Below are positions 57,460 to 64,000 of a stretch of 64,000 bases of DNA, piece after piece. A program made the position numbers and the translations under genes. Position 1 is the stretch's first letter. Each line of letters starts with the position of its first letter. The notes under the pieces were generated by a model. It was given only the letters and a program-made list of their open reading frames with translations. It was not told the origin of the DNA and did not search any database. Source of the DNA: Micromonospora sp. WMMA1363 (lineage in GTDB: Bacteria > Actinomycetota > Actinomycetes > Mycobacteriales > Micromonosporaceae); NCBI RefSeq assembly GCF_030345795.1, contig NZ_JAUALB010000001.1:4270001-4334000 (forward strand). The letters run 5' to 3'.

Positions 57460-58280
57460 CGGCTCCAGTCCTGCTTGACCGTCCGGACCAGCTTGTCCTT
57501 CAGCTCCCGGGTGTGCCGTCGGCTGACCGGCAGCTCGGTCGAGTCGACCACCACCACGTAGCCGGAGTTGACCAGCCGCAGCTCGGCGATCAGCTGCAAC
57601 TGCACCAGGTAGGAACGGTGGATCCGGACGAAACCCGCGTCCGCCCAGCGCTCGGCGAGCGTCGCCAGCGACACCCGGACCAGGTGGGAGCCGTCGGCGG
57701 TGTGTAGCCGCGCGTAGTCACCCTGCGCCTCCACCCAGCGCACCGCCGAGCGGGGCAGCATCCGGGTGGAACCGGCCAGCTCGACCGGGATCGTCGGATC
57801 CTCCTGCGCCCGGGCGAGCGCTGCGGGGTGGGCGGGCACCACCCGCGAGCCGATCACCCGGCGCAGCGACTCGGCGAGCCGCTCGGCGCGGACCGGCTTG
57901 CGCACGTAGTCGGTGGCGCCCAGGTCGAACGCGTCCACCGCCCCGTCGTCGTACGCGGTGACGAAGACGATCGCCGGGGGCCGGGCGAACCGGCGCAACA
58001 CCCGGGCCAACTCCATGCCGTCCAGGCCGGGCATCCGGATGTCGAGGAACACCACGTCCACGTCGCCGTCGCGGAGCACCCGCAGCGCCTCGGTGGCGTC
58101 CACCGCGGTGTGTAACCGGGCCACCCGGGGGTCGTTGCGCAGGTGGTACGCCAGCTCGTCCAACGCCGGGGGCTCGTCGTCGACCGCCAGCACCCGCAGG
58201 AACCCGCCGGCGCTGCGCTCCGTGTTGCCGCGCGGCACGAGTGGGATGTGCCGGGTGTGCCGCTCGCCGCGCTCGCTCAT
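57456..58280 (-). CDS. LytTR response regulator
   Basis: The 274 residues comprise a receiver domain (LRVLAVDDEPPALDELAYHL, phosphoacceptor D80 in FLDIRMPG, FVTAYDDGAVDAF, YVRKPVRAERLAESL) and a C-terminal LytTR DNA-binding domain (DPTIPVELAGSTRMLPRSAVRWVEA, VRIHRSYLVQLQ, VVVDSTELPVSRRHTRELKDKL). It is coupled to the sensor kinase by a four-base overlap (ATGA). In related bacteria LytTR systems of this type control carboxylate or peptide transporters. Control of the neighbouring symporters is my inference. The N-terminal 25 residues are an extension. Confidence 0.93.
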   Translation of the reverse strand: MSERGERHTRHIPLVPRGNTERSAGGFLRVLAVDDEPPALDELAYHLRNDPRVARLHTAVDATEALRVLRDGDVDVVFLDIRMPGLDGMELARVLRRFARPPAIVFVTAYDDGAVDAFDLGATDYVRKPVRAERLAESLRRVIGSRVVPAHPAALARAQEDPTIPVELAGSTRMLPRSAVRWVEAQGDYARLHTADGSHLVRVSLATLAERWADAGFVRIHRSYLVQLQLIAELRLVNSGYVVVVDSTELPVSRRHTRELKDKLVRTVKQDWSR

Positions 58281-59500
58281 GAGCCCGCCCGTACACCCGG
58301 GTGGAACTTCGGCACCCGCATGCTGACCTTCGTGCCCGAGCCGAGGCCCGTCTCCACCACCAAGCCGAAGCCGTCCCCGAAGACCGACCGGAGCCGCTCG
58401 TCAACGTTGGAGAGGCCCACGTGGCCACCCGGGTCGTCGCCCGGGTCGCCGCTCGCGGCCAGAGCGGCGATCCCGGCGGTCAGCGCGGCCGGAGCCATCC
58501 CCACCCCGTCGTCCTCCACGGTGATGTGACACTCGGTGCCCGCGTCCCGGGCCTCGATGCTCACCATGCCCGTGCCAGGCTTGCGGGACAACCCGTGCCG
58601 CACCGCGTTCTCGACCAGTGGTTGGAGGCAGAGGAACGGCAGGGTCACCGGCAGCACCTCCGGCGCGATCTGAAGGCGCACCTGGAGCCGGTCGCCGAAC
58701 CGGGCCCGCTCGATGGTCAGGTAGCGGTCGATCGAGCGCAGCTCCTCGGCGAGGGTGGTGAACTCACCGTGCGCTCGGAACGAGTAGCGGGTGAACTCGG
58801 CGAACTCCAGGATCAGCTCCCGGGCCCGGTCCGGGTCGGTGCGGACGAACGAGCCGATCGCGGTCAGCGCGTTGTAGACGAAGTGTGGGCTGATCTGCGC
58901 GCGCAGCGCGCGGACCTCGGCCCGGGCCAGCCGCTCCCGGGAGGAATCCAGCTCGGCCAGGGCGAGCTGGTTGCCGGCCCAGTGGGCGGTCTCCAGGGTT
59001 GCCTGCACCAGACCGGGGGCGGGCGCGCCGTCGGCAACGGCGACGAGGGCCCCGACGACCCGTCCGTCGACGCCGGTCAGCGGCGCGACCACGGCACCCC
59101 GGATCGGGCAGTCGACCCGGTCGCAGCGCAGCTCCGCCTCGCCGAGCACCGTCGACCGGCCGGCCGCCACCGCCCGTCGGGCCGCCGCGACCAGTTGACC
59201 CGCATGGTGCGTGCCGTGCCCGTCGAGGCTGAGCAGCTCGTCGGCGTCGGTCAGTGCCAACCCGGCCGCCCCGACCAGGGCCCGCAGATGGCGGATGGAT
59301 TTCGCCGCGTTCGCCGCGGTGAGGCCGGCGCGCAGCGGTTCCGCGGCGAGCCCGGCGGTGTGCAGCACCTCGTAGGTGGCCCGCTGGGTGGCAGTGGCGA
59401 TGCCCCGACGGCCGCGCAGGCGGACCACCGCGAACACGGCCGCGGTCAGCGCGGTGACCAGCGAGACGACGCCGACGACGGCGGAGAGGTTGCCACCCAC
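58277..59500 (-). CDS. LytS-like sensor histidine kinase
   Basis: The 407-residue kinase has one N-terminal helix (LSAVVGVVSLVTALTAAVFAVV), a GAF-like sensor (about 40-190, with C in ELRCDRVDCPIRGAVVAPL) and the His_kinase domain (RALRAQISPHFVYNALTAIGSFVRTDP, His near 206). An HATPase follows: PLVENAVRHGLSRKPG, VEDDGVGMAP and GHVGLSNVDERLRSVFG. It belongs to the LytS/YehU type, which autophosphorylates and passes phosphate to the LytTR regulator directly downstream. The cytoplasmic GAF with a Cys pair could sense a small ligand or redox state, unproven. Confidence 0.9.
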   Translation of the reverse strand: MGGNLSAVVGVVSLVTALTAAVFAVVRLRGRRGIATATQRATYEVLHTAGLAAEPLRAGLTAANAAKSIRHLRALVGAAGLALTDADELLSLDGHGTHHAGQLVAAARRAVAAGRSTVLGEAELRCDRVDCPIRGAVVAPLTGVDGRVVGALVAVADGAPAPGLVQATLETAHWAGNQLALAELDSSRERLARAEVRALRAQISPHFVYNALTAIGSFVRTDPDRARELILEFAEFTRYSFRAHGEFTTLAEELRSIDRYLTIERARFGDRLQVRLQIAPEVLPVTLPFLCLQPLVENAVRHGLSRKPGTGMVSIEARDAGTECHITVEDDGVGMAPAALTAGIAALAASGDPGDDPGGHVGLSNVDERLRSVFGDGFGLVVETGLGSGTKVSMRVPKFHPGVRAGS

Positions 59501-59528
59501 GAGGGCGATCCTCGCGGGTGGTGGCGCG

Positions 59529-59620
59529 GATGCGCTAGTAGGCGCCCGTGCGGGCGCGGGATGCGCTAGTAGGCGCCCGTGCGGGCGCGGGATGCGCTAG
59601 TAGGCGCCCTTGCGGGCGAG
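59529..59620. repeat. 31-bp tandem repeat, nearly three copies
   Basis: Unit one 59529-59559 and unit two 59560-59590 are identical 31-bp copies starting GATGCGCTAGTAGGCGCC. Unit three (59591-59620) diverges at a few positions and holds the stop codon and last codons of the sugar transferase gene. Each unit contains the palindromic GCGCCCG-TG-CGGGCGC (units one and two), able to form a short hairpin after the gene. Confidence 0.9.
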
Positions 59621-61177
59621 CACCACGCCGACCGTCCGCCACAGGATGCTCAGGTCGTACGCCAGCGACCAGTTGTCGACGTAGTAGAGGTCCAGCCGGA
59701 CCGTCTCATCCCAGGACAGGTCGGAGCGGCCGGAGACCTGCCACAGGCCCGTGATGCCGGGCTTGACCAGTAGCCGTCGCCGGACGTCGCCGAGGAAGTC
59801 GCCGTCGTCGGCGGGCAGCGGACGCGGTCCGACCAGCGACATCTCACCCTTGAACACGTTGATCAGCTGGGGTAGCTCGTCGAGCGAGGAGGCGCGTAGG
59901 AAGCGGCCCACCGGGAACACCCGGGGATCCTGCTTGATCTTGAAGAGCATGCCGTCGTTCTCGTTCCGGTCGACCAGCCCGGCCAGCCGCTCCTCGGCAT
60001 CGGTGTACATGGTGCGGAACTTCCAGACCCGGAAGATCCGTCCCTCGTGGCCGACCCGGGGCTGCCGGAAGAAGACCGGACCCCGATCGGAGATCCGGAT
60101 CGCGACGGCGATCACGAGGAAGGCCGGGATCAGCAGCAGCAGGCCGAGCCCCGCGGCCGCCCGGTCGAGCAGGTTCTTCGCCAGCAGTGCTGGGCCGGAA
60201 AGGGTCGGCTCCTCCACGAGCAGCAGCGGCAGGCCCTCGATCGGGCGGATGTGCACCCGGGGACCGGCGATGTCGGTCAGCTGCGGGGCGACGACCAGGT
60301 CGACGCCCGAGCCTTCCAGCTGCCAGGCCAGTCGGCGCAGCTCGCCCTCGGCACTGGCCGACCCGCAGACCGCGATCGTGTCGCCACCGACCTCACGGAC
60401 CAGGGCGAGTACATCCCGCCCCGCGTAGATCGGGACCGGCGTCTGCACGCCCCGGGCGGCCGCGTACCCGTCGGTGATGTGGATGGCGACCGGGACCAGG
60501 CCGGCGGCCGGGCTACGGGTGACCGACCGGTAGACCTCAAGACACTCCGGCAGGGTGCCCACCAGCACCATCCGGTGCCCGGCCTGACCGGCGTTGCGCC
60601 GCACCACGTGCAGCACGAAGCGGGCCAGGATACGGCCCAGCAAAATCAGTACCAGGGCGACGAGGAGCGCGGTGCCGACCGTGAACCGGGACAGGTCGGT
60701 CTTGGTGGCGAACGCCAGGAAGGAGACGGTGGCGCAGACCGCCACCCCGCCGCGGAGCACCCGCTTGAATTCTTCCGGCCCGAGGCCCAGGTAACGCCGG
60801 TCGTACGCCCGGTTGAACCAGAGGACGACCAGCCAGCCGAGCGGCAACAGCCCGAACGCCACCAGGTAGAACCAGGTCGGGTCGTCGTGGGCCTGGTAGA
60901 AGCCGGCCCGGGCCTGGTCGAAGGTGCGGATGGCGGTGAAGCTGGCGAACGCTGCGGCGGCGAAGTCCAGCAGCAGCAGGACCGCGGTGTAGGGACGGTG
61001 CCACCGGGATACCCGGCGCCGGGCGCGGGCCCACGCCGACCGGGGTACGCCGTTGTGGGACAGCGGTGTCGGCGGCTGGATCTCGAAGCTATCGCCGTGC
61101 CGCACGAGTTCGCTCCGGCCTTCGTTGGTTACCGGGCGCTGGAGGCTTGCTGTCACCTCACCCATGTCCTCCCGCAT
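59597..61177 (-). CDS. Polyprenyl glycosylphosphotransferase (WbaP/CpsE-like initiating sugar transferase)
   Basis: The 526-residue enzyme starts exopolysaccharide chains by moving a sugar-1-phosphate onto undecaprenyl phosphate. It has four N-terminal helices (about 55-185), a Rossmann-like CoA/NAD-fold region (about 195-315) and the bacterial sugar transferase domain: KNLLDRAAAGLGLLLLIPAFLVIAV helix, GPVFFRQPRVGHEGRIFRVWKFRTM, ASSLDELPQLINVFKGEMSLVGPRP and KPGITGLWQVSGRSDLSWDE. ATG 61177 is the first start; an internal ATG at 61165 is too close to GGGAGG. It forms a group with the glycosyltransferase and membrane protein at the right edge. Confidence 0.9.
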   Translation of the reverse strand: MREDMGEVTASLQRPVTNEGRSELVRHGDSFEIQPPTPLSHNGVPRSAWARARRRVSRWHRPYTAVLLLLDFAAAAFASFTAIRTFDQARAGFYQAHDDPTWFYLVAFGLLPLGWLVVLWFNRAYDRRYLGLGPEEFKRVLRGGVAVCATVSFLAFATKTDLSRFTVGTALLVALVLILLGRILARFVLHVVRRNAGQAGHRMVLVGTLPECLEVYRSVTRSPAAGLVPVAIHITDGYAAARGVQTPVPIYAGRDVLALVREVGGDTIAVCGSASAEGELRRLAWQLEGSGVDLVVAPQLTDIAGPRVHIRPIEGLPLLLVEEPTLSGPALLAKNLLDRAAAGLGLLLLIPAFLVIAVAIRISDRGPVFFRQPRVGHEGRIFRVWKFRTMYTDAEERLAGLVDRNENDGMLFKIKQDPRVFPVGRFLRASSLDELPQLINVFKGEMSLVGPRPLPADDGDFLGDVRRRLLVKPGITGLWQVSGRSDLSWDETVRLDLYYVDNWSLAYDLSILWRTVGVVLARKGAY

Positions 61178-61338
61178 GACGCAATCCGCTCACTCGACGT
61201 GAGGGGCTGCGTCGCCCACCGTTCCAGTCTTCCACGCGGGCACAGGCCCCGAACGCGGACCCGCAGGACATCGCGCCCGGGCTGTGCCGCATGACGTCCG
61301 GCCGGCTTCGGACCATTTCAGAAGCCGGGGACCGAGCC

Positions 61339-61344
61339 ACTATA
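61339..61344 (-). promoter_or_regulatory. Candidate -10 box TATAGT upstream of the sugar transferase
   Basis: A good -10 match on the minus strand, about 160 bp upstream of the start of 59597-61177 in the 253-bp gap. No convincing -35 hexamer lies 17 bp upstream, so this is tentative. Confidence 0.3.
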
Positions 61345-61430
61345 CCGATGGATGCGGGTTGCGGTAGAGACACGACTCCGACGTTCGTCGCCGCGGCCGG
61401 CTCCTCGCGGGAGTTCGTGAGGATCGTCAC

Positions 61431-62291
61431 TCACCGTACCAACCGGGACAACCGTCGGTCGGCGAGCGGCTTGCCGCCGGTCTGGCAGGTCGGACAGTAC
61501 TGGAGGCTGGAATCAGCGAACGATACCTCCCGCACGGTGTCGCCACAAACCGGACATGGCAGCCCGGTCCGCGCGTGGACCCTCAACCCGGAGCGCTTCT
61601 CGCCCTTCAGCTCGGCCGCCCGCTGGCCCACCGACCGGGACACCGCGTCACCGAGCACCTCCCGCGTCGCGGTGTACAGGGCGGCGAGCTGCTCGTCGGT
61701 CAACCGGTTGGTCAGCGCGAACGGCGACAGCCTCGCCGCGTGCAGAATCTCGTCGGAGTACGCGTTGCCCACCCCGGCCAGTACCGCCTGGTCGGTGAGC
61801 ACGCCCTTGACCTGCCCACGGCGGCTGCGGATCCGCTCGGCGAAGGTGACTGGGGCGGCGGCGAGCGCGTCGGGGCCGAGCCGGGCCACCCCGGGCACCG
61901 CGGCCGGATCGGCCGCCAGGTACACGGCGAGGCTCTTCTGCGTGCCGGCCTCGGTCAGGTCGAACCCGGAACCGTCGTCGAGGCGTACCCGGAGCGCGAC
62001 CGGCCCCTTCCCGGGGCGCAGCGGGGCGTTCGATCCGAACGCCTCCCGGTAGTGCAGCCATCCCGCCCGGGCCAGGTGGACCACCACGTGCAGGTCGTCG
62101 CCGAGCACCACGTCCAGAAACTTGCCGTGCCGCCGCGCGTCGGTGATCACCCGTCCGCCGGTGGCCGCCGGCGTCGGGTCGTACGTCTTCAGGGCGCTGA
62201 TGGCCGCGACCTCCAGGCGGTCGACCCGCCGCCCCACCGCGCGCTGCCGCAGATAGTCCGCGAGCGCCTCAACCTCCGGTAGTTCGGGCAC
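61431..62291 (-). CDS. Fpg/Nei family DNA glycosylase
   Basis: The 286-residue base-excision enzyme has the mature N-terminus PELPEVEALADYLR, with the catalytic Pro2 and Glu3. The helix-two-turn-helix is GVLTDQAVLAGVGNAYSDEILHAARLSP, and the C-terminal zinc finger is LPCPVCGDTVREVSFADSSLQYCPTCQTGG. It removes oxidised or damaged bases. The lesion preference (8-oxoG or pyrimidine) cannot be read from sequence; the finger without a long beta-strand linker may favour Nei-like. GTG 62291 lies 7 nt after TACCGT, compatible with leaderless transcription. Confidence 0.92.
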   Translation of the reverse strand: MPELPEVEALADYLRQRAVGRRVDRLEVAAISALKTYDPTPAATGGRVITDARRHGKFLDVVLGDDLHVVVHLARAGWLHYREAFGSNAPLRPGKGPVALRVRLDDGSGFDLTEAGTQKSLAVYLAADPAAVPGVARLGPDALAAAPVTFAERIRSRRGQVKGVLTDQAVLAGVGNAYSDEILHAARLSPFALTNRLTDEQLAALYTATREVLGDAVSRSVGQRAAELKGEKRSGLRVHARTGLPCPVCGDTVREVSFADSSLQYCPTCQTGGKPLADRRLSRLVR

Positions 62292-62430
62292 CAGCCAACG
62301 GTAGCCTTCTTTCCCGAAAGCGCGAGGAACGAGCTGGCGAGTCCGTCGCCGCGAGCGCCAAAAGCGAGCGTGCGAGCCCGCCAGCCGTGAGCAGGGGTCG
62401 GGCACGGCAAGCGAACGAAAGGCGAGCCCC
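62292..62430. repeat. Low-complexity GCGAG-rich divergent intergenic region
   Basis: The gap between the Fpg/Nei and glycosyltransferase genes contains many GCGAG, GCGAA and GTGAG pentamers, as in GCGCGAGGAACGAGC, GCGAGCGTGCGAGCC and GGCAAGCGAACGAAAGGCGAG. Promoters for both divergent genes should be here. The Fpg -10 box TACCGT is at its left edge. Confidence 0.5.
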
Positions 62431-63744
62431 ATGAGAGTGGTGGTGGCGCACAACCGGTACCGGGAGGCCCAGCCGTCCGGCGAGAACACGATCGTTGACG
62501 CGGAGATCGCCCAACTGACCGCGGTCGGGGTTGAGGTGCTGCCGTTCCTGCGCAGCTCCGACGAGATCCGGTCGATGTCCCGGGGTGCCAAGGCACTGCT
62601 GCCGATCTCCCCGATCTACGCTCCCCGGGCCCAGCAGGAACTGGGCCGGCTGCTCACCGAGCACCGACCGGACCTGCTGCACCTGCACAACCCGTACCCC
62701 CTGCTGTCGCCCTGGGTGGTGCGGACCGCCCACCGGCACGGCGTGCCGGTGGTGCAGACGGTGCACAACTACCGGCAGGTCTGCTCCTCGGGGCTGTACT
62801 TCCGTGACGGCGTGATCTGCCAGGACTGCCGCGGCCGGGCGCTGGGCGTACCGGCGATCGTGCACCGCTGCTACCGGGGCTCGCGGGCACAGAGCGCGCT
62901 GATGGCGACGACGCTCGCGGTGCACCGGGGCACCTGGCGGTCGGTGGACCGCTTCATCGCGCTTACCAGCGCGGTCGCCGACCATCTGCGGGACTACGGC
63001 ATTCCAGACAGCCGGATCGCGGTGAAGCCGAACGCCATCCCAGATCCGGGTGTTCCGGCCCCGCTCGGCGCCGGCTTCCTCTTCCTCGGTCGGCTCTCCC
63101 CCGAGAAGGGGCTGAATCTGCTGCTCGATGCCTGGCGCCGGCACCCGGTGGGCGCGCTCGGGCCGCTGCGTATCGCCGGTGACGGCGAGCTGCGGGCCCT
63201 GGTCGAGGCCGCTGCGGCGGAGCGGACGGACGTGACCTTCCTCGGTCCGCTGGACCGGGCCGGTGTCCGGGCCGCGCTGGCGGGGAGCGCGGTGGTGCTG
63301 GCCACCTCCACCTGGCACGACGTGCTGCCGACCGTGATCATCGAGGCGCTGGCCGCCGGCCGTCCGGTGCTCGGCACCGCCCTCGGTGGGATCCCGTACC
63401 TGGTCGGCGCCGACACGCCGCGCGAGCCTGCCGGCACCGGCCCGGCCGTCGTGGCCACCGCCGCTGCCCCGTTGTCCGGCACCGGCGAGTCGGTTCCGGG
63501 CGGGACGGTGGCGACTGGGGGCAGTGCCCTGCCGGCCGGGCTCCTGACCGGGGAGGCGGGTTGGGTGGTGCCACCGGAGCCGGCCGCGCTGGCCGCCGCC
63601 CTGCCGGTGGCCGCCGCCAACGCCGCGGGGGCGGCGCCGGCCGCCCGGCTGCGCTACGAGCGCACCTTCCACCCGGATGTGGCCACCAAGCGCCTGGTCG
63701 ACATCTACGCGGAGGTGATCCGCGCCCCGCGTCCCGCCCACTGA
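62431..63744 (+). CDS. GT4-type glycosyltransferase
   Basis: The 437-residue GT-B enzyme has an N-terminal half with VVVAHNRYREAQPSGENTIV, LLHLHNPYPLLSPWVVRTAH, VVQTVHNYRQVC and SSGLYFRDGVICQDCRGR. The C-terminal half has FLFLGRLSPEKGLNLLLDAW, VTFLGPLDRAGVRAALAGS and TWHDVLPTVIIEALAAGRPVLGT (the E-x7-E nucleotide-sugar site). A repetitive Gly/Pro/Ala insertion near residues 330-370 is unusual and probably a flexible loop. ATG 62431 follows GGCGAG. It should act in the polysaccharide cluster started by the sugar transferase at 59597. Confidence 0.87.
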   Translation: MRVVVAHNRYREAQPSGENTIVDAEIAQLTAVGVEVLPFLRSSDEIRSMSRGAKALLPISPIYAPRAQQELGRLLTEHRPDLLHLHNPYPLLSPWVVRTAHRHGVPVVQTVHNYRQVCSSGLYFRDGVICQDCRGRALGVPAIVHRCYRGSRAQSALMATTLAVHRGTWRSVDRFIALTSAVADHLRDYGIPDSRIAVKPNAIPDPGVPAPLGAGFLFLGRLSPEKGLNLLLDAWRRHPVGALGPLRIAGDGELRALVEAAAAERTDVTFLGPLDRAGVRAALAGSAVVLATSTWHDVLPTVIIEALAAGRPVLGTALGGIPYLVGADTPREPAGTGPAVVATAAAPLSGTGESVPGGTVATGGSALPAGLLTGEAGWVVPPEPAALAAALPVAAANAAGAAPAARLRYERTFHPDVATKRLVDIYAEVIRAPRPAH

Positions 63745-63883
63745 CCGGATACGCACTTTCCCTGAAGGACCGGACGCGCACCGCCGTCACGGAAGGAGGA
63801 GTGGCCTCGGCGGTCGCGATCACACTCTTCGTGAGGATGGATGGCTCGATCCGGTCCTGACGCGGCGGTGGACGGTTGCGCCG

Positions 63884-64000
63884 TCAGCGGAGCGAGGCGC
63901 GGGCGGAGAAGGCGATGCTGGCGAGGAGGAAGCCGCCGTTGACGATCGTGAACGTGACCACCAGCCAGAGGGTGAGCGCGGGCGCGATGAGCAGCACCAG
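63884..64000 (-). CDS. Membrane protein C-terminus (partial)
   Basis: Only the last 38 residues are inside the window: LVLLIAPALTLWLVVTFTIV then NGGFLLASIAFSARASLR and a TGA stop at 63884. Two adjoining hydrophobic segments indicate a polytopic membrane protein. In this context (sugar transferase, GT4 enzyme) a flippase or polymerase of the polysaccharide cluster is likely, but identity cannot be shown from so little sequence. Confidence 0.6.
   Translation of the reverse strand: MVLLIAPALTLWLVVTFTIVNGGFLLASIAFSARASLR

Overview
This is a GC-rich actinobacterial chromosome segment. Frequent GTG starts, the bacterial proteasome activator Bpa, DUF4192, DUF5926 and SigE-family sigma genes, tandem LCP proteins and TANNNT -10 boxes placed directly before start codons point to Micromonosporaceae (Salinispora or Micromonospora-like). 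That placement is inferred from gene content only. No rRNA, tRNA or CRISPR array was seen.

Left part (1-31.9 kb). The window opens inside a membrane-GAF signalling protein, followed by a gene-poor stretch holding the wreck of a SARP regulator. Molybdenum-cofactor genes lie in two blocks: moaC-mogA-moeA-moaE (2.2-5.0 kb) and fructosamine kinase-moaA-moaD-metallophosphoesterase (14.6-18.1 kb). fdhD and mobA follow, separated by a complete IS701-family element (20485-21864, 4-bp target duplication CTAA). Between the blocks lie a GT87 mannosyltransferase, DoxX, a GNAT acetyltransferase, an AAA ATPase behind a CTAG-rich dyad, two tandem proline-rich membrane proteins, and a fusion of an endonuclease-Q-like PHP nuclease to a UvrD helicase. 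Next come a YbjN-like protein, a secreted beta-propeller, a divergent Lrp/dimethylargininase pair, an orphan ligand-binding lipoprotein, an alpha/beta hydrolase, Bpa and two HAD phosphatases.

Middle (32-47 kb). Mostly housekeeping and small conserved proteins: a minimal zincin, AIM24, prephenate dehydratase, ACT, PAS and NERD-like proteins, arginine deiminase, DUF5926, a histidine kinase with a HATPase partner, a glycerophosphodiesterase, a rhodanese, two LCP cell-wall ligases and a sugar-nucleotide SDR.

Right part (47-64 kb). Two sodium/solute symporter modules, each with a small membrane partner, flank a flavin reductase, a SigE-family sigma/membrane-protein pair and an ABC exporter. A prepilin peptidase converges on a LytTR/LytS two-component system, which may control the symporters. 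The window ends in polysaccharide-biosynthesis genes with an Fpg/Nei glycosylase among them.

Non-coding signals of note are a probable leaderless-transcription signature at 17 genes, twin GTCTAGC-N6-GCTAGAC dyads, a three-box DnaA cluster at 56.47 kb, a parS-like 16-mer at 50.1 kb, and a 31-bp tandem repeat that re-duplicates the 3' end of a gene.
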